From contig NZ_JABBYG020000006.1 of assembly GCF_012935325.2 (NCBI RefSeq), forward strand, positions 62,001 through 126,000: a DNA stretch of 64,000 nucleotides, read 5' to 3'. Every line of letters starts with the position of its first letter. Positions within the stretch are counted from its first letter, which is position 1. Shown here piece by piece: positions 43,265 to 53,713 of the stretch. The notes beneath the pieces were generated by a model, which saw only the letters and a program-made list of their open reading frames with translations, had not been told where the DNA came from and did no database searches. The position numbers and the translations under genes were made by a program. This DNA is from Paenibacillus sp. PL91. GTDB taxonomy: Bacteria; Bacillota; Bacilli; Paenibacillales; Paenibacillaceae.

Positions 43265-43912
43265 TCATGCTGACGACGTGACATTTGGCAGGACCTCCGC
43301 TTTGTCTTGCTCAGCGCTCGTTTTCCTTCTTTTATAGAACGACAAGACGCCTGATGTAACGGCAATCGATAGAGCAGAGAACAACCCGCTCGTAAGCGGT
43401 AATACGGATAGGCTGGTGAGGACAACCAGGAGGTCAAAAACGAAGTTGGTCATGCCGGGATTGATTCCATGTTTTTTGTGCAAGTAAATGGCAAGTATCG
43501 TTGCGCCGCCGAGCGAAGCGCCGTTACGGAACAAGGCGGTGAGGCCGGCGCCGACAAAGGCTCCTCCGACGATAGCTCCAACCAGAGATGGGATCATAAA
43601 GGAAGGCAATATGTTATCCATGGCGCTTATTAAAGAGAGAAGCGCGATAGCTAGAATGGTTTTGATGGTAAAGGATTTGCCCATGTAAAAGTAAGAGAAA
43701 ACAAAAAACGGAAGGTTGAGCAGGGCGAATAAATAGTGGAATTGGACATGCAGCAAGGGCGATAAGCTTAAAGAGAGGCCCGCTGTTCCTCCGGTAACGA
43801 TATGGGAATGCTTTAGGATGATCAATCCGCCGGCAGTAACGAAGCAGCCTATTGCAAAATGGAGCCATTTGTTGATGTTTTCCTTCACTTTGATGTCTGA
43901 CTTCCGAATCAT
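43265..43912 (-). CDS. YitT/DUF161-family membrane protein
   Basis: A 215-residue integral membrane protein with five to six segments. AIGCFVTAGGLIILKHSHIV, GGTAGLSLSLS, and FRNGASLGGATILAIYLHKK with GINPGMTNFVFDLLV are typical for the YitT/DUF161 family. The C-terminal DUF2179 domain of long members is missing, so this is the short type. Single gene, divergent from the Lrp regulator. Transport role presumed, substrate unknown. Confidence 0.85.
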   Translation of the reverse strand: MIRKSDIKVKENINKWLHFAIGCFVTAGGLIILKHSHIVTGGTAGLSLSLSPLLHVQFHYLFALLNLPFFVFSYFYMGKSFTIKTILAIALLSLISAMDNILPSFMIPSLVGAIVGGAFVGAGLTALFRNGASLGGATILAIYLHKKHGINPGMTNFVFDLLVVLTSLSVLPLTSGLFSALSIAVTSGVLSFYKRRKTSAEQDKAEVLPNVTSSA

Positions 43913-44066
43913 ATCGCATGCACCGCCTGCTTAAGTTTGTTAATATAAGGATACAAAATAGCGCGAATCGTATATATAATAAACGGAATGAAATTGATGT
44001 GAAATTAGGTAACATTGAATGAAATGACAGTGTTTTTTCTGCAAAATGAAGGGAGGCTTTTCGAGG

Positions 44067-44504
44067 ATGGATCAATTGGATCGAACGCTTCTACGATTGC
44101 TGCAGGAGGATGGGCGAATGACGGTGAGCGAGCTGTCCAAGCGACTGGCTTTGAGCCGTCCCAGTATTTCGGAGCGTTTGCTGCGTCTGCAGGAGAGAGG
44201 GGTCATTACGGGATTTGGCGCTCGCGTATCGCCGGCCGCAGTCGGGAGAAACATACAGCTGATCATTCAAATGAGCGAATTGAAAGTATTCCCGATGGAA
44301 TTCGAGAAGCGCATCATGAATGACGATGAAATTATCGAATGCCACCGGGTAACGGGAACAGTCAGCTATATTTTGAAGGCGGCGGTAACGGGGATGGATG
44401 CGCTGAGCGAGCTCGTAGAGCGGCTAATGCCATTCGGCAATGTCAACACCTCGGTTATTTTGTCTTCTCCGGTGATGAACCGGACGATGCTGCCGAAGGA
44501 ATAA
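44067..44504 (+). CDS. Lrp/AsnC-family regulator
   Basis: A 145-residue regulator: N-terminal helix-turn-helix (MDQLDRTLLRLLQEDGRMTV, then LSKRLALSRPSISERLLRLQ) and a RAM/AsnC ligand domain with IECHRVTGTVSYILKAAVTG. ATG 44067 follows GGGAGG by 10 nt. It ends 27 nt before the threonine aldolase-like gene, so it probably responds to an amino acid and regulates that gene. Confidence 0.9.
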   Translation: MDQLDRTLLRLLQEDGRMTVSELSKRLALSRPSISERLLRLQERGVITGFGARVSPAAVGRNIQLIIQMSELKVFPMEFEKRIMNDDEIIECHRVTGTVSYILKAAVTGMDALSELVERLMPFGNVNTSVILSSPVMNRTMLPKE

Positions 44505-44531
44505 ACGACAGATAAAGAGAGGATGTACTAT

Positions 44532-45620
44532 ATGGAACAAGCAATGACACTAATGGAAGCTTATAAAAAAGCCAGCTATCCCTTAATCGGTCATGGAAGG
44601 CGGAACGTACAGGTGCTGAAGGAAGCGCTGGCACAATGGGATGATGAGCAGGATAGCGATATGTACGGCAAGGGGGAGCTGATCGAAAATTTTGAGGTGC
44701 GAATGGCGCGCCTGCTAGGCAAAGAAACGGCTGTCTTCTTCCCCAGCGGCACAATGGCTCAGCAAATTGCGCTCCGGATTTGGTGCGATGAGAAAGGGAT
44801 TAAGAAGGTAGGCTATCATCCGTTAAGCCATCTGGAAATTCATGAAAAAGACGGAATGAAAGAACTGCATCATCTTGAACCGATATTGCTGGCAGATGAA
44901 GAGAGGCCTGTTCTTCTTAAGGATCTGCTCGGACTGAAGGAAGACATCGCCTGCTTACTGCTCGAGCTGCCGCAGAGGGAAATTGGCGGGCAATTGCCGG
45001 AATACGCGGAGCTTGAAGCGATGTCGGCGTTTTGCCGGGAAAGAGGAATTAAGCTTCATCTTGATGGGGCAAGGCTGTTTGAGATTCTTCCCTATTATCG
45101 AAAGTCCGCTAAAGAGGTTTGCTCGCTCTTCGACAGCGTGTATATTTCGTTCTATAAAGGAATTGGCGGTATTGCTGGAGCTGTCTTGGCCGGAGAGCGC
45201 CATTTTACGGAAGAATCGAAGATTTGGAAGAGACGTCATGGCGGAGATTTAATCAGCCTGTATCCCTATATTATTGCCGCAGATTATTATATGGAGCGGC
45301 GGCTGCCGCATATGGAGAAGTATTACAGGGAAGCAAAGGAGCTTGCTGAATTATATAACGGGTGCCACGCGATGAAGACTATCCCGGAAGTGCCTGTATC
45401 CAATATGTTTCATGTGCACACTACGGTAAAGAAGGAGCAGCTTGAACCGATTCTTATCGCAATCGCTAATGAAACAGGCATCGGCTTGACGCAGTCAGTA
45501 CGTGATAAAGGCGATGAAGGCTCGTATTTTGAGGTTAACCATGGCGATCGGTATGGCTTGGCTCCCAAAGAGTCTGTTATAGAAGCTTTTCGTTTGCTGG
45601 ACCGGAAGCTGCAAAGGTAG
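44532..45620 (+). CDS. Low-specificity threonine aldolase-like PLP enzyme
   Basis: A 362-residue fold-type I PLP enzyme of the threonine aldolase/beta-eliminating lyase family. FFPSGTMAQQIALRIW binds the cofactor phosphate, IKLHLDGARLFEI holds the conserved Asp, and SFYKGIGGIAGAVL carries the PLP-binding Lys. It cleaves threonine or other beta-hydroxy amino acids to glycine and an aldehyde. ATG 44532 is 9 nt from GAGAGG; ATG 44523 is too close. Operon with the Lrp regulator. Confidence 0.88.
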   Translation: MEQAMTLMEAYKKASYPLIGHGRRNVQVLKEALAQWDDEQDSDMYGKGELIENFEVRMARLLGKETAVFFPSGTMAQQIALRIWCDEKGIKKVGYHPLSHLEIHEKDGMKELHHLEPILLADEERPVLLKDLLGLKEDIACLLLELPQREIGGQLPEYAELEAMSAFCRERGIKLHLDGARLFEILPYYRKSAKEVCSLFDSVYISFYKGIGGIAGAVLAGERHFTEESKIWKRRHGGDLISLYPYIIAADYYMERRLPHMEKYYREAKELAELYNGCHAMKTIPEVPVSNMFHVHTTVKKEQLEPILIAIANETGIGLTQSVRDKGDEGSYFEVNHGDRYGLAPKESVIEAFRLLDRKLQR

Positions 45621-45664
45621 GACGAGCTGCTTCAGCGGATGCGACTGGAGAGAGAGGATATGCA

Positions 45665-46705
45665 ATGAAAATATCGGAATTGCGTCATGCGATCAACGGT
45701 TTATCTGAACGGGAAATCCAATCATTAATCATGCAAATAATGCTCAAGGCCGATTCTGTGGAAAATGATGCTTATCCAATAGAAAATTTGTATAAGGATT
45801 TATTGGAGATCTACCAGTTCGTTATAACGCCAAATAAACAGCAGCAATGGGAACCTGACGAGGACTGCAATCAAGTGCATATCGCTTTTGGCGATTCGTT
45901 TGCGGGAAGCTTGAAAGCAGCGATCAAGAAGCTCGGGAGGGAGGATACCGATAAGGTAATCACTTTTCGCGACCGCTACTCAATCGGACCTATATGGCAG
46001 CTGCACGAAGAGGAAGGACGAACGAAAAGGCAGGAATGGTTCTTCGACCATATTAACGGTAGAGACGATGAGGATGACAACGAAGAAATGCATCAGAGCT
46101 TGATAAGGCAAATCTCGCTCATTCCGCCTCAAGCAACCATAACGATATGGAGCAGCATGAATGCCCACGAGCAGGTAGGATTACGTTATGCTGTATACTT
46201 ATTAAGAAAAAGTTTGAACCAGGTATTTATCCTATCTGCAACGGAGGCTTGCAGCAGGCTGTTTAATAGACCAAACCTGACGATAGAGTATACGCATGCT
46301 GGAGAAATAACGCCAGACAAGCTGCAGGCTGTCCTCCGTGACAGAAGCGAGAGTATGCCGATAAGCGGCGATTCAAGAGCGGCATTAGAGACAGAATGGC
46401 TGAAGCTTGCCGAGCAGCCGGAGGTACTGCGCATTTGCAAAGACGAGCGAGTTCTTCCTGTTAGCCAAGATTATTTCGATTCCTATCTGATGGAGACCGT
46501 TGAAAAACTGCATAGCGGAAGAGGAAATCGGGACTTCATCAAAGCTGCTCGCGTGATTGGCGAAGCGTTAGGATACTGCGATCAGTATGTGGGTGACGAC
46601 TATTTTGAATACCGAATTCGGGAATTGATTTATAGCGGCCGTCTCAAAATCAAGGGAGTCCCGCGCGCTATGCGCTATTACAGCGTAAGAAGCAGCGTGG
46701 ACTGA
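45665..46705 (+). CDS. DUF1835 (plus DUF3658-like) protein
   Basis: A 346-residue cytosolic protein. The DUF1835 domain begins at NQVHIAFGDSFAGSLKAAIK and has the conserved ITFRDRYSIGPIW; a C-terminal DUF3658-like part includes RVIGEALGYCDQYVGDDYFE and KGVPRAMRYYSVR. An N-terminal ~70-residue helical extension (LREIQSLI-type) is added. Members are scattered in Bacillales; their role is not known. Possibly co-transcribed with the preceding enzyme. Confidence 0.8.
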   Translation: MKISELRHAINGLSEREIQSLIMQIMLKADSVENDAYPIENLYKDLLEIYQFVITPNKQQQWEPDEDCNQVHIAFGDSFAGSLKAAIKKLGREDTDKVITFRDRYSIGPIWQLHEEEGRTKRQEWFFDHINGRDDEDDNEEMHQSLIRQISLIPPQATITIWSSMNAHEQVGLRYAVYLLRKSLNQVFILSATEACSRLFNRPNLTIEYTHAGEITPDKLQAVLRDRSESMPISGDSRAALETEWLKLAEQPEVLRICKDERVLPVSQDYFDSYLMETVEKLHSGRGNRDFIKAARVIGEALGYCDQYVGDDYFEYRIRELIYSGRLKIKGVPRAMRYYSVRSSVD

Positions 46706-46719
46706 AAAGAGGTGACGTA

Positions 46720-46923
46720 ATGGCTAATGAAAACAGCAGATCAAAAACGTTGGGCGAATTTCTGAAATCACGCAGAAATCGGCTTCAGCCGGAACAGGCA
46801 GGCTTTGCCTCCTCGTATGGACAACGAAGAACGCCGGGACTACGACGTGAGGAAGTGGCGCTGCTATCTCGCCGAAAGGCGTTGCGGCGGGTGCTCGATA
46901 TCCTGGCAGCGTCTAACAGATGA
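46720..46923 (+). pseudogene. Truncated MmyB/XRE-type regulator
   Basis: A 67-codon remnant. Codons 1-49 are a perfect start of an XRE regulator of the MmyB type (SKTLGEFLKSRRNRLQPEQA and GQRRTPGLRREEVALL). The sequence then jumps to SRRKALRRVLDILAASNR, which resembles a later VLDxLAxA helix, and stops, whereas intact members are about 250-290 residues. The second helix of the HTH and the ligand domain are missing, so the protein is not functional. Good ribosome site GAGGTGACG remains. Confidence 0.75.
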
Positions 46924-46984
46924 ATATCTTAACGTTTAAGCGTTTGTACCATCCTGAACAATAAAAATCCCCATTAGGTCAAAA

Positions 46985-47024
46985 GTGGAAAGGGAGTTCA
47001 TTCGAGAATAAACTCCCTTTTCAC
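46985..47024. terminator. Bidirectional terminator
   Basis: GTG-AAAGGGAGTT pairs with AACTCCCTTT-CAC (about 13 bp). On the minus strand it is followed by TTTTGACC and closes the deo operon; on the plus strand it follows the regulator remnant. Confidence 0.75.
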
Positions 47025-47051
47025 ATTCTGCCCAAAGGGGATCTGCTGTTC

Positions 47052-47390
47052 CTAAAGCTTAGCCACAATAATGCCGGCCACAACCAAGCCCAAGCCTACA
47101 AACGTTTTCCAGCTTGGCACTTCCGAGAGGACGAAGAAGGAAACGACAAGCAAGGCTGTAATATCAAGAAATTTAGAGCTGGAGACGACCAGCGTATTGC
47201 TGCCTAAATATTTATAGCCATATTTGAAGCCCAATCCCAGCAGTACATTGGCAAGAAATAAGATGGGGATCATATACGCTTGATACTTCAAGGTTTCTCC
47301 TAATGAAGCGCCGATAAATTTTGTCTGAAAGGCGAACACGCCGTTAATAAGGAGATACCCCAAAAACAAAATGACAATCGCATAAAACAT
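47052..47390 (-). CDS. Small EamA/SMR-like membrane protein
   Basis: A 112-residue protein with four membrane segments, like a half-size DMT/EamA or SMR transporter: FYAIVILFLGYLLINGVFAF, YLGSNTLVVSSSKFLDITAL and FVGLGLVVAGIIVAKL. It starts 19 nt after the pdp stop with a Shine-Dalgarno, so it is the last gene of the deoxynucleoside operon. It may export or take up a related compound, but this is inference. Confidence 0.75.
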   Translation of the reverse strand: MFYAIVILFLGYLLINGVFAFQTKFIGASLGETLKYQAYMIPILFLANVLLGLGFKYGYKYLGSNTLVVSSSKFLDITALLVVSFFVLSEVPSWKTFVGLGLVVAGIIVAKL

Positions 47391-47409
47391 TTGTTTATCT
47401 CCTTTGAGC

Positions 47410-48711
47410 CTACTCCGTCACAATACCGTAGACGAGTACCGGAGGCGTTACCTCGCTGCCGATGCGAATATTCTCGTAAATGATCTTCAGCACATCGTCC
47501 ACATTTTCGCGATTCGCATGAATCGTAACGAGTGATTCTCCCGCTTTGACCGTATCGCCGATTTTCTTATTCAGCATAAGTCCTACAGCTAGATCAATTT
47601 CCGATTCCTTAGTCGCCCGTCCAGCTCCCAGCAGCATAGCCGCTGTGCCGATCTCATCCGCAACAATCTCCGTAACGACGCCATCCTCTTTGGCAGGCAC
47701 TTCAATGAGATAAGGGGCTTGCGGCAGCTTTTCAGGATGATCTACGACAGAAGGGTCGCCGCCTTGATTGGCGATAAAGGCTTTGAATTTATCGAGCGCT
47801 TTGCCATTGCGGATAACTTCCTTCAGCAGCTCCTCGGCTTCTTCCAGTGAGCTGGCTTTATTCGCCAGAAAGACCATTTGGCTGCCTAGCGCAAGACAAA
47901 GCTCCTCCAAATCCTTAGGCCCTTTTCCTTGCAGCGTATCGATAGCTTCCTTCACTTCCAAGGCGTTGCCGATAGCAAAGCCGAGCGGCTGGCTCATATC
48001 CGAGATAACGGCCATCGTCTTGCGGCCGACGTTATTGCCGATGCTTACCATCGCATGCGCAAGCTCTTTGGCATCGTCTACGGTTTTCATAAACGCGCCG
48101 GCGCCAGTCTTCACGTCGAGCACAATAGCATCCGAGCCGGCAGCAATCTTCTTGCTCATAATCGAGCTGGCAATAAGCGGGATCGAGTTGACCGTTGCCG
48201 TAACATCGCGCAGGGCATACAGCTTCTTGTCCGCTGGCGTTAGATTGCCGGACTGGCCGATAACCGCAATTTTATCCTTATTCACCAATTGCACGAATTC
48301 ATCCTTTTCGATCTCTACATGGAATCCTGCGATGGCTTCCAGCTTATCGATTGTACCGCCAGTATGTCCAAGGCCGCGGCCTGACATTTTGGCAACCGGG
48401 ATATCGAGCGCAGCTACTAAAGGAGCGAGCACCAGCGTGGTCGTATCGCCAACTCCGCCTGTGGAGTGCTTGTCTACCTTCACGCCTTCAATCGCCGACA
48501 GGTCGATCGTATCGCCGGAATTCACGATCGCCATCGTCAAATCGGCGCGCTCGCGCTCGGTCATATCCTTGAAGAAGATTGCCATAGCCAGGGCGCTAAC
48601 CTGATAGTCCGGAATTTCATCCTTCGTATAGCCTTCAATAACAAAGTTGATTTCTTCTGTCGTCAGCTCTTCGCCGTCACGTTTTTTCTCAATCAAATCA
48701 ACCATTCTCAT
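47410..48711 (-). CDS. pdp: Pyrimidine-nucleoside phosphorylase
   Basis: A 433-residue enzyme that splits thymidine, uridine and deoxyuridine with phosphate. Motifs: [20 protein letters not shown] (phosphate site), [19 protein letters not shown] and [14 protein letters not shown]. Normal length for the family. It feeds deoxyribose 1-phosphate to the phosphopentomutase of the same operon. Confidence 0.95.
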   Translation of the reverse strand: MRMVDLIEKKRDGEELTTEEINFVIEGYTKDEIPDYQVSALAMAIFFKDMTERERADLTMAIVNSGDTIDLSAIEGVKVDKHSTGGVGDTTTLVLAPLVAALDIPVAKMSGRGLGHTGGTIDKLEAIAGFHVEIEKDEFVQLVNKDKIAVIGQSGNLTPADKKLYALRDVTATVNSIPLIASSIMSKKIAAGSDAIVLDVKTGAGAFMKTVDDAKELAHAMVSIGNNVGRKTMAVISDMSQPLGFAIGNALEVKEAIDTLQGKGPKDLEELCLALGSQMVFLANKASSLEEAEELLKEVIRNGKALDKFKAFIANQGGDPSVVDHPEKLPQAPYLIEVPAKEDGVVTEIVADEIGTAAMLLGAGRATKESEIDLAVGLMLNKKIGDTVKAGESLVTIHANRENVDDVLKIIYENIRIGSEVTPPVLVYGIVTE

Positions 48712-48740
48712 CTGTTTCTCTCCTCGCTTTGTATCGCTTT

Positions 48741-49454
48741 TTATATAGAAATAACGGTTTCGAGTGCGACTTCCATCATATCGTTAAAGGTGCTTTGACG
48801 CTCTGCGGACGTAGTTTCCTCACCAGTCAGCAGGTGATCGCTCACCGTCAAAATCGTTAATGCGTTGACGCCGTATTTAGCAGCCAGCGTATAAAGCGCG
48901 GTTGTTTCCATTTCCACGCCTAGGACGCCGTGATCCATCAGCTTTTGCACAATAGCTTTGTCGTCCCGATAGAAGGAATCGGAGCAGAAAATATTGCCCA
49001 CATGCAGCTTTAATCCCTTAGCGATACCACGCTCGTAAGCAGCCTTTAGCAAAGAGAAGCTGCCAATCGGCGAGAAATCGTAGCCGCCAAACACATGGCG
49101 GTTGACGCTGGAATCCGTACAAGCCGCTTGCGCCAAAATGACTTCACGCACGCGCACGCTTTCTTGCATAGCGCCGCAAGTGCCTACGCGCACCAAGTTT
49201 TTTACGCCATAATCGCGTATCAATTCGTTGACATAAATACTGATAGAAGGGACGCCCATGCCTGTTCCTTGCACGGATATGCGCTGACCTTTGTAAGTTC
49301 CTGTAAAGCCCAGCATACCTCTGACCTCGTTATAGCAGATGACATCCTCCAAATACGTATCCGCGATATACTTGGCTCTCAGTGGATCTCCCGGTAATAA
49401 AATCGTTTCCGCAATTTGGCCTTGCTCGGCTCCAATATGAACACTCATCGTCAT
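48741..49454 (-). CDS. deoD: Purine nucleoside phosphorylase, DeoD type
   Basis: A 237-residue hexamer-type purine nucleoside phosphorylase: [20 protein letters not shown] with the phosphate-binding [42 protein letters not shown] and VSDHLLTGE with the base-binding Asp. It releases purine bases from (deoxy)ribonucleosides. Gap of 15 nt to deoB upstream. Confidence 0.95.
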   Translation of the reverse strand: MTMSVHIGAEQGQIAETILLPGDPLRAKYIADTYLEDVICYNEVRGMLGFTGTYKGQRISVQGTGMGVPSISIYVNELIRDYGVKNLVRVGTCGAMQESVRVREVILAQAACTDSSVNRHVFGGYDFSPIGSFSLLKAAYERGIAKGLKLHVGNIFCSDSFYRDDKAIVQKLMDHGVLGVEMETTALYTLAAKYGVNALTILTVSDHLLTGEETTSAERQSTFNDMMEVALETVISI

Positions 49455-49469
49455 TCTCCTTCAACTTTG

Positions 49470-50651
49470 TTATTTTAATACTGCTAAAAAGCTAGTGCCA
49501 TGCGCGGGCCTCGTCACTCCGAAATTTTCTGCAATAGTCGCCCCAATATCCGCAAAGGTTTCCCTTAATGGAAGGGCGTGCCCGCCTTGCTCAAAACGTG
49601 GAGAGTATACTAATAAAGGCACATATTCGCGAGTGTGATCCGTTCCGTGATAGGTTGGATCATTGCCATGATCCGCAGTAATGATAAGCAGATCCTGATC
49701 GGTCATTTTGGCGAACACCTCTGGCAAACGAGCGTCATATTCCTCTAATGCTTGTCCGTACCCTTTAGGATCGCGGCGATGTCCGTATAACGCATCAAAG
49801 TCGACGAGGTTCAAGAAGCTAATACCCGTAAACGGTTCATCGAGAACGGCAATAAGCTGATCCATTCCGTCTGCATTGGATACGGTGCGAATGGTCTTGG
49901 TCACGCCCTCTCCATCATATATATCGGAAATTTTTCCGAGAGCAATGACATCGAAGCTGGCATTTTTTAGTTCATTCATCACCGTAGAGCCAAATGGCTT
50001 CAAGGCGTAGTCATGACGATTGGATGTCCGTTTAAAATGACCTGGCTCACCAACAAAGGGGCGAGCGATAATTCTCCCCAGCATGTACGGATCCTCCAAG
50101 GTGATTTCTCGGCAAAACTCGCAAATTTCATAGAGCTCCTTCAATGGTACCACATTCTCATGGGCGGCGATTTGCAAAACGGAATCCGCAGACGTGTAAA
50201 CGATCAATGCGCCTGTTCGCATATGCTCTTCGCCAAGCTCGTCAATAATTTCCGTGCCGCTGGCCGGTTTGTTGCCAATCACTTTGCGCCCTGTTTTGGC
50301 TTCAATCCGTTCAATTAATTCCGTCGGAAAACCGTCTGCGAATACGCGGAAGGGTACCGCGATATGGAGCCCCATGATCTCCCAATGCCCGGTCATCGTA
50401 TCTTTGCCGTTCGACGCCTCTTGCATCTTCGTATAATAAGCAAGCGGCTGGCCGGCGACCGGAATCCCTGCTATTTCCTTGATGTTGGATAATCCAAGCA
50501 CAGCCATATTCGGCATGTTCAGCCCACCGCACTCCTTGGCAATATGACCGAGCGTATCCACATCGAAGTCTCCGAAGCTTGCAGCATCAGGCGACTCGCC
50601 AATGCCTACCGAGTCCAGAACAATGAGATGAATCCTTTGATAGGTATGCAT
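49470..50651 (-). CDS. deoB: Phosphopentomutase
   Basis: A 393-residue di-manganese enzyme interconverting (deoxy)ribose 1- and 5-phosphate (also called Drm). The metal and active-site motifs are [27 protein letters not shown] with the phosphorylated Thr, and [20 protein letters not shown]. It links the phosphorylases to deoxyribose-phosphate aldolase of the same operon. Confidence 0.95.
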   Translation of the reverse strand: MHTYQRIHLIVLDSVGIGESPDAASFGDFDVDTLGHIAKECGGLNMPNMAVLGLSNIKEIAGIPVAGQPLAYYTKMQEASNGKDTMTGHWEIMGLHIAVPFRVFADGFPTELIERIEAKTGRKVIGNKPASGTEIIDELGEEHMRTGALIVYTSADSVLQIAAHENVVPLKELYEICEFCREITLEDPYMLGRIIARPFVGEPGHFKRTSNRHDYALKPFGSTVMNELKNASFDVIALGKISDIYDGEGVTKTIRTVSNADGMDQLIAVLDEPFTGISFLNLVDFDALYGHRRDPKGYGQALEEYDARLPEVFAKMTDQDLLIITADHGNDPTYHGTDHTREYVPLLVYSPRFEQGGHALPLRETFADIGATIAENFGVTRPAHGTSFLAVLK

Positions 50652-50673
50652 ACGTATTAGACTCCTTTCGTTA

Positions 50674-51852
50674 TTAAATAAACAGTCCTGCTATGATGGC
50701 AGACAAGACGCTAACCAAAGTAGCCCCGTACAGCAATTTCAAGCCGAAACGAGCAACCACGTTGCCTTGCTTTTCATGAAGCCCTTTTACAGCGCCGGCG
50801 ATAATGCCGATCGATGAGAAGTTGGCGAAAGAAACAAGGAACACGGATACGATACCGACAGCGCGTGCGGATAGATTAGGATATTTCGCAAGCTCCAGCA
50901 TAGCTACGAACTCGTTGGATACCATTTTCGTCGCCATAATGCTTCCTGCATCGACGGCGTCTTTCCAAGGAACGCCCATAATAAAAGCGAATGGAGCAAA
51001 GATATAGCCCAAAATGGCCTGGAACGAAATGCCGAATATACCGCTGAAAAGTCCATTAATCAGAGCGATCAACGCGATAAAACCAATCAGCATCGCGGCG
51101 ACGATGATAGCGACCTTGAAGCCGTCTAAAATATATTCACCGAGCACTTCAAAAAACGATTGTTTTTCTTCTTCCTGCACCTGTAAAATATCGTCCTCGG
51201 CTTCAATCTTATACGGGTTGAGAATGGAGGCAATGATAAATCCGCCAAACAAATTAAGGACAAGCGCCGTTACGACGTATTTAGGCTCGAGTATGGTCAT
51301 GTATGAGCCGACAATCGACATCGATACCGTGGACATCGCTGAGGCGCATAACGTATACAGCCGATGCTTCGGCAGCAAGCCGATCTGTTTTTTGACCGAT
51401 ATGAATACCTCGGATTGTCCCAAAATAGCAGAAGCTACCGCATTATAGGATTCCAATTTTCCCATTCCGTTTATTTTGCTCAAGACCAGACCGATATATT
51501 TGATGATAAAGGGCAGCACCTTCACATATTGCAAAATGCCGATGAGAGCTGAAATAAAAACGATCGGCAGCAGCGCGCTGAAAAAGAACGAGAATTGCCC
51601 TTCATTTAGAAGGCCGCCAAATACAAAGTCGATTCCCGTGTGGGCAAATCCGAGCAATTTTTCGAACATGCCGGAGAAGCCTCTAATTAAAACTTCGCCA
51701 ACGACGGTGTTTAATAACGCAAAGGCTAAAATCACTTGAAGCGCAACCATGATGAGCAATGGCTTATACCGGATGTTCTTTTTATTATTGCTGGCAACGT
51801 AAGAAAGACCAAGAACAACAAGCAAGCCCAATATAGCGATTAAATATTTCAT
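50674..51852 (-). CDS. nupC: Concentrative nucleoside transporter
   Basis: A 392-residue CNT-family nucleoside:cation symporter with eight to ten segments. [20 protein letters not shown] (nucleoside-binding segment) and [20 protein letters not shown] are characteristic. It imports (deoxy)nucleosides used by the operon. The 74-nt gap upstream contains a cre site. Confidence 0.93.
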   Translation of the reverse strand: MKYLIAILGLLVVLGLSYVASNNKKNIRYKPLLIMVALQVILAFALLNTVVGEVLIRGFSGMFEKLLGFAHTGIDFVFGGLLNEGQFSFFFSALLPIVFISALIGILQYVKVLPFIIKYIGLVLSKINGMGKLESYNAVASAILGQSEVFISVKKQIGLLPKHRLYTLCASAMSTVSMSIVGSYMTILEPKYVVTALVLNLFGGFIIASILNPYKIEAEDDILQVQEEEKQSFFEVLGEYILDGFKVAIIVAAMLIGFIALIALINGLFSGIFGISFQAILGYIFAPFAFIMGVPWKDAVDAGSIMATKMVSNEFVAMLELAKYPNLSARAVGIVSVFLVSFANFSSIGIIAGAVKGLHEKQGNVVARFGLKLLYGATLVSVLSAIIAGLFI

Positions 51853-51899
51853 TGTTCATTCTCCTAGTAAGTTAGTCTAGTACTTGATGCAGCATTACT

Positions 51900-51913
51900 A
51901 TAAAGCGCTTTCA
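51900..51913 (-). promoter_or_regulatory. cre site between cdd and nupC
   Basis: TGAAAGCGCTTTAT has the palindromic AAAGCGCTTT core of a catabolite-responsive element. It lies in the 74-nt gap before nupC and could roadblock transcription into transporter and phosphorylase genes when preferred sugars are present. Confidence 0.65.
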
Positions 51914-51926
51914 ACTAAGACACCGC

Positions 51927-52322
51927 TTACTTTCCCATATCAGTGGCTTGAAAAGCACCCGGAAGGAGCTGTGATATCGTCCATTCTTCGGTATTGCCAT
52001 GAAGATTCGTTAAGTAAATTTTCGTATTTTCATCACAAAATTCCGCTAAAACCTGCCGACATGCGCCGCACGGTGAAATCGGTCCTTCCGTATCGGCTGC
52101 GACGGCGATGGCCTCAATAATGTGATCGCCTTCGGATACCGCTTTGAAAATAGCTGTCCGTTCTGCGCAATTCGTTAACCCAAACGAAGCGTTCTCGATG
52201 TTGCAGCCCTTGTAAATGCGTTTGCTGCTTGTCAGCAAAGCCGCGCCAACAGCAAAATGCGAGTAGGGAATATGAGCATGCTTGCGTGCATCAATCGCTT
52301 CTTTAATCAATTGCTCCTTCAT
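51927..52322 (-). CDS. cdd: Cytidine deaminase
   Basis: A 131-residue zinc enzyme converting (deoxy)cytidine to (deoxy)uridine. The zinc site is NCAERTAIFKAVSEG (Cys-Ala-Glu) and PCGACRQVLAEFC. Tetrameric short type. Second gene of the deo operon, 51 nt after deoC. Confidence 0.95.
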   Translation of the reverse strand: MKEQLIKEAIDARKHAHIPYSHFAVGAALLTSSKRIYKGCNIENASFGLTNCAERTAIFKAVSEGDHIIEAIAVAADTEGPISPCGACRQVLAEFCDENTKIYLTNLHGNTEEWTISQLLPGAFQATDMGK

Positions 52323-52373
52323 CTTTTCAATCCCCCGGAAAAGCTGCTCCGTTTGGGAGCAGCACCATTTAAT

Positions 52374-53042
52374 TTAGTAAGAAGAGGTCGATTGCTCGCC
52401 TTCCATAATCTTTACGCCCGAGCTTGCGCCGATTCTGGATGCGCCTGCAGCGATCATTTTTTCCATATCGGCAAGACTGCGAATGCCGCCGGAAGCTTTG
52501 ACGCCAAGCTTGTCCCCAACCGTTTTGCGCATAAGCGCTACATCCTCGGCAGTTGCTCCGCCGGTGGAGAAGCCAGTTGAAGTTTTTACGAAATCCGCTC
52601 CTGCTCGAGCTGATAGCTGGCAAGCTCGAACCTTTTCATCATCCGTAAGAAGTGACGCTTCGATGATTACTTTCACCAGCGCCTTACCTGCTGCAGCTTC
52701 AACAACGGCTTGGATATCTTTTTCGACCAATTGATCATTGCCTTCTTTTAAAGCCCCTATGTTAATGACCATATCAACCTCAGTCGCTCCGCCTGCAATC
52801 GCATGCTTGGCTTCAAAGGCTTTCGTCTCAGTAGTAGACGCTCCTAGTGGAAATCCGATTACGGTACAAACCTTAACCGTGCTGCCTGCCAACTGTTCAG
52901 CTGAATAAGCGACCCAAGTTGGGTTGACGCAAACGGAAGCAAAACTATATTTTTTCGCTTCTTCCGTTAATTTTGTAATCTCCGCTTTTGTTGCATCGGC
53001 GCGCAAAAGCGTATGATCTATCATTCCGGACAAATTTAACAT
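52374..53042 (-). CDS. deoC: Deoxyribose-phosphate aldolase
   Basis: A 222-residue class I aldolase that cleaves deoxyribose 5-phosphate to glyceraldehyde 3-phosphate and acetaldehyde. [40 protein letters not shown] (Lys) and [20 protein letters not shown] (Schiff-base Lys) are visible. First gene of the operon, 45 nt after the -10 element. The C-terminal residues SSY end the usual C-terminus with a terminal Tyr. Confidence 0.95.
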   Translation of the reverse strand: MLNLSGMIDHTLLRADATKAEITKLTEEAKKYSFASVCVNPTWVAYSAEQLAGSTVKVCTVIGFPLGASTTETKAFEAKHAIAGGATEVDMVINIGALKEGNDQLVEKDIQAVVEAAAGKALVKVIIEASLLTDDEKVRACQLSARAGADFVKTSTGFSTGGATAEDVALMRKTVGDKLGVKASGGIRSLADMEKMIAAGASRIGASSGVKIMEGEQSTSSY

Positions 53043-53086
53043 AGCCAGTTCACCTTCCCCTTATACGAATCCTCAAATGCATGACT

Positions 53087-53138
53087 ATAATATCATGAGG
53101 TTGAACATATGTAAACCAGTTGATGAACAAATGTTCAA
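53087..53138 (-). promoter_or_regulatory. deo promoter with inverted-repeat operator
   Basis: On the minus strand TTTACA (53110-53115) and TATTAT (53087-53092) are 17 nt apart, a good sigma-A promoter. TTGAACAT (53101-53108) and ATGTTCAA (53131-53138) form an inverted repeat; one arm is in the promoter spacer and the other upstream of -35. It is consistent with a DeoR-type repressor, whose gene is not in the window. Confidence 0.8.
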
Positions 53139-53713
53139 ACCTAATTTTGTCTAGAGTAGATAAAAAAGTCTGCTGTAAAGGGCAAGACAGAATGAGCGAT
53201 AATTTGATGCAGGGGATAGAAGAGAGGCCCGTTTCGAGGGAAGCGCGTGCTTAAATGAGGAGGAAGAGATCAGGTAGTTGCACATATACACGAAAAACTG
53301 CCCGCAGAGCGCGGTAGGTGATAGCTGTTTCTTTCGGCAGCAGACTTAACTGGAAAAACTCCCGTTATATGTAGCGGTTTTGGAGAAAACGATCAATTAG
53401 AAGGATTTTCTCCCGTTTATTTTCTAATGTTTATCGATATGGGGTGAAAGTGTACGTATTAACGGGAGATTTTCCTGTTAAATGATCTGAGGTCCTGTTT
53501 TTCAGGTGATTAGATGGAGGCTTTCCAGTTATTTCTGTTCAATAGCTGCGGTTTGAGACGGATGGTTTATGAGGTCGTTTGAAAATAACGTTGTCGCAGT
53601 ATACGCTCGCCTAGAGATCTTAATATCGGCATCCAGCTGAAGGCTGCGTGGCCCAAGTTACAGTAGATTAAGAGTTGAGGGAGTATGGTATAACGATATC
53701 TTTATTTCGAAAA
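53139..53713. other. Long non-coding stretch with short repeats
   Basis: About 570 nt without a credible gene on either strand. Besides three CTCCCGTT repeats it shows only scattered AT-rich and hairpin-poor sequence. It may be a decayed gene or hold a non-coding RNA ending at the hairpin at 53714. Confidence 0.5.
53359..53468. repeat. Three copies of a CTCCCGTT intergenic repeat
   Basis: CTCCCGTT occurs at 53359-53366 and 53410-53417 and inverted (AACGGGAG) at 53461-53468. Each sits in a similar AT-rich context with GGAAAA or GGATTT before it. Spacing is about 51 nt. It may be a remnant of a small dispersed element common in Paenibacillaceae. Confidence 0.5.

Noticed and set aside
47768..48604. 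278-codon open frame on the plus strand
   Set aside because: It lies fully inside pdp on the opposite strand, has no ribosome site, and has a Ser/Pro-rich composition typical of an antisense shadow.
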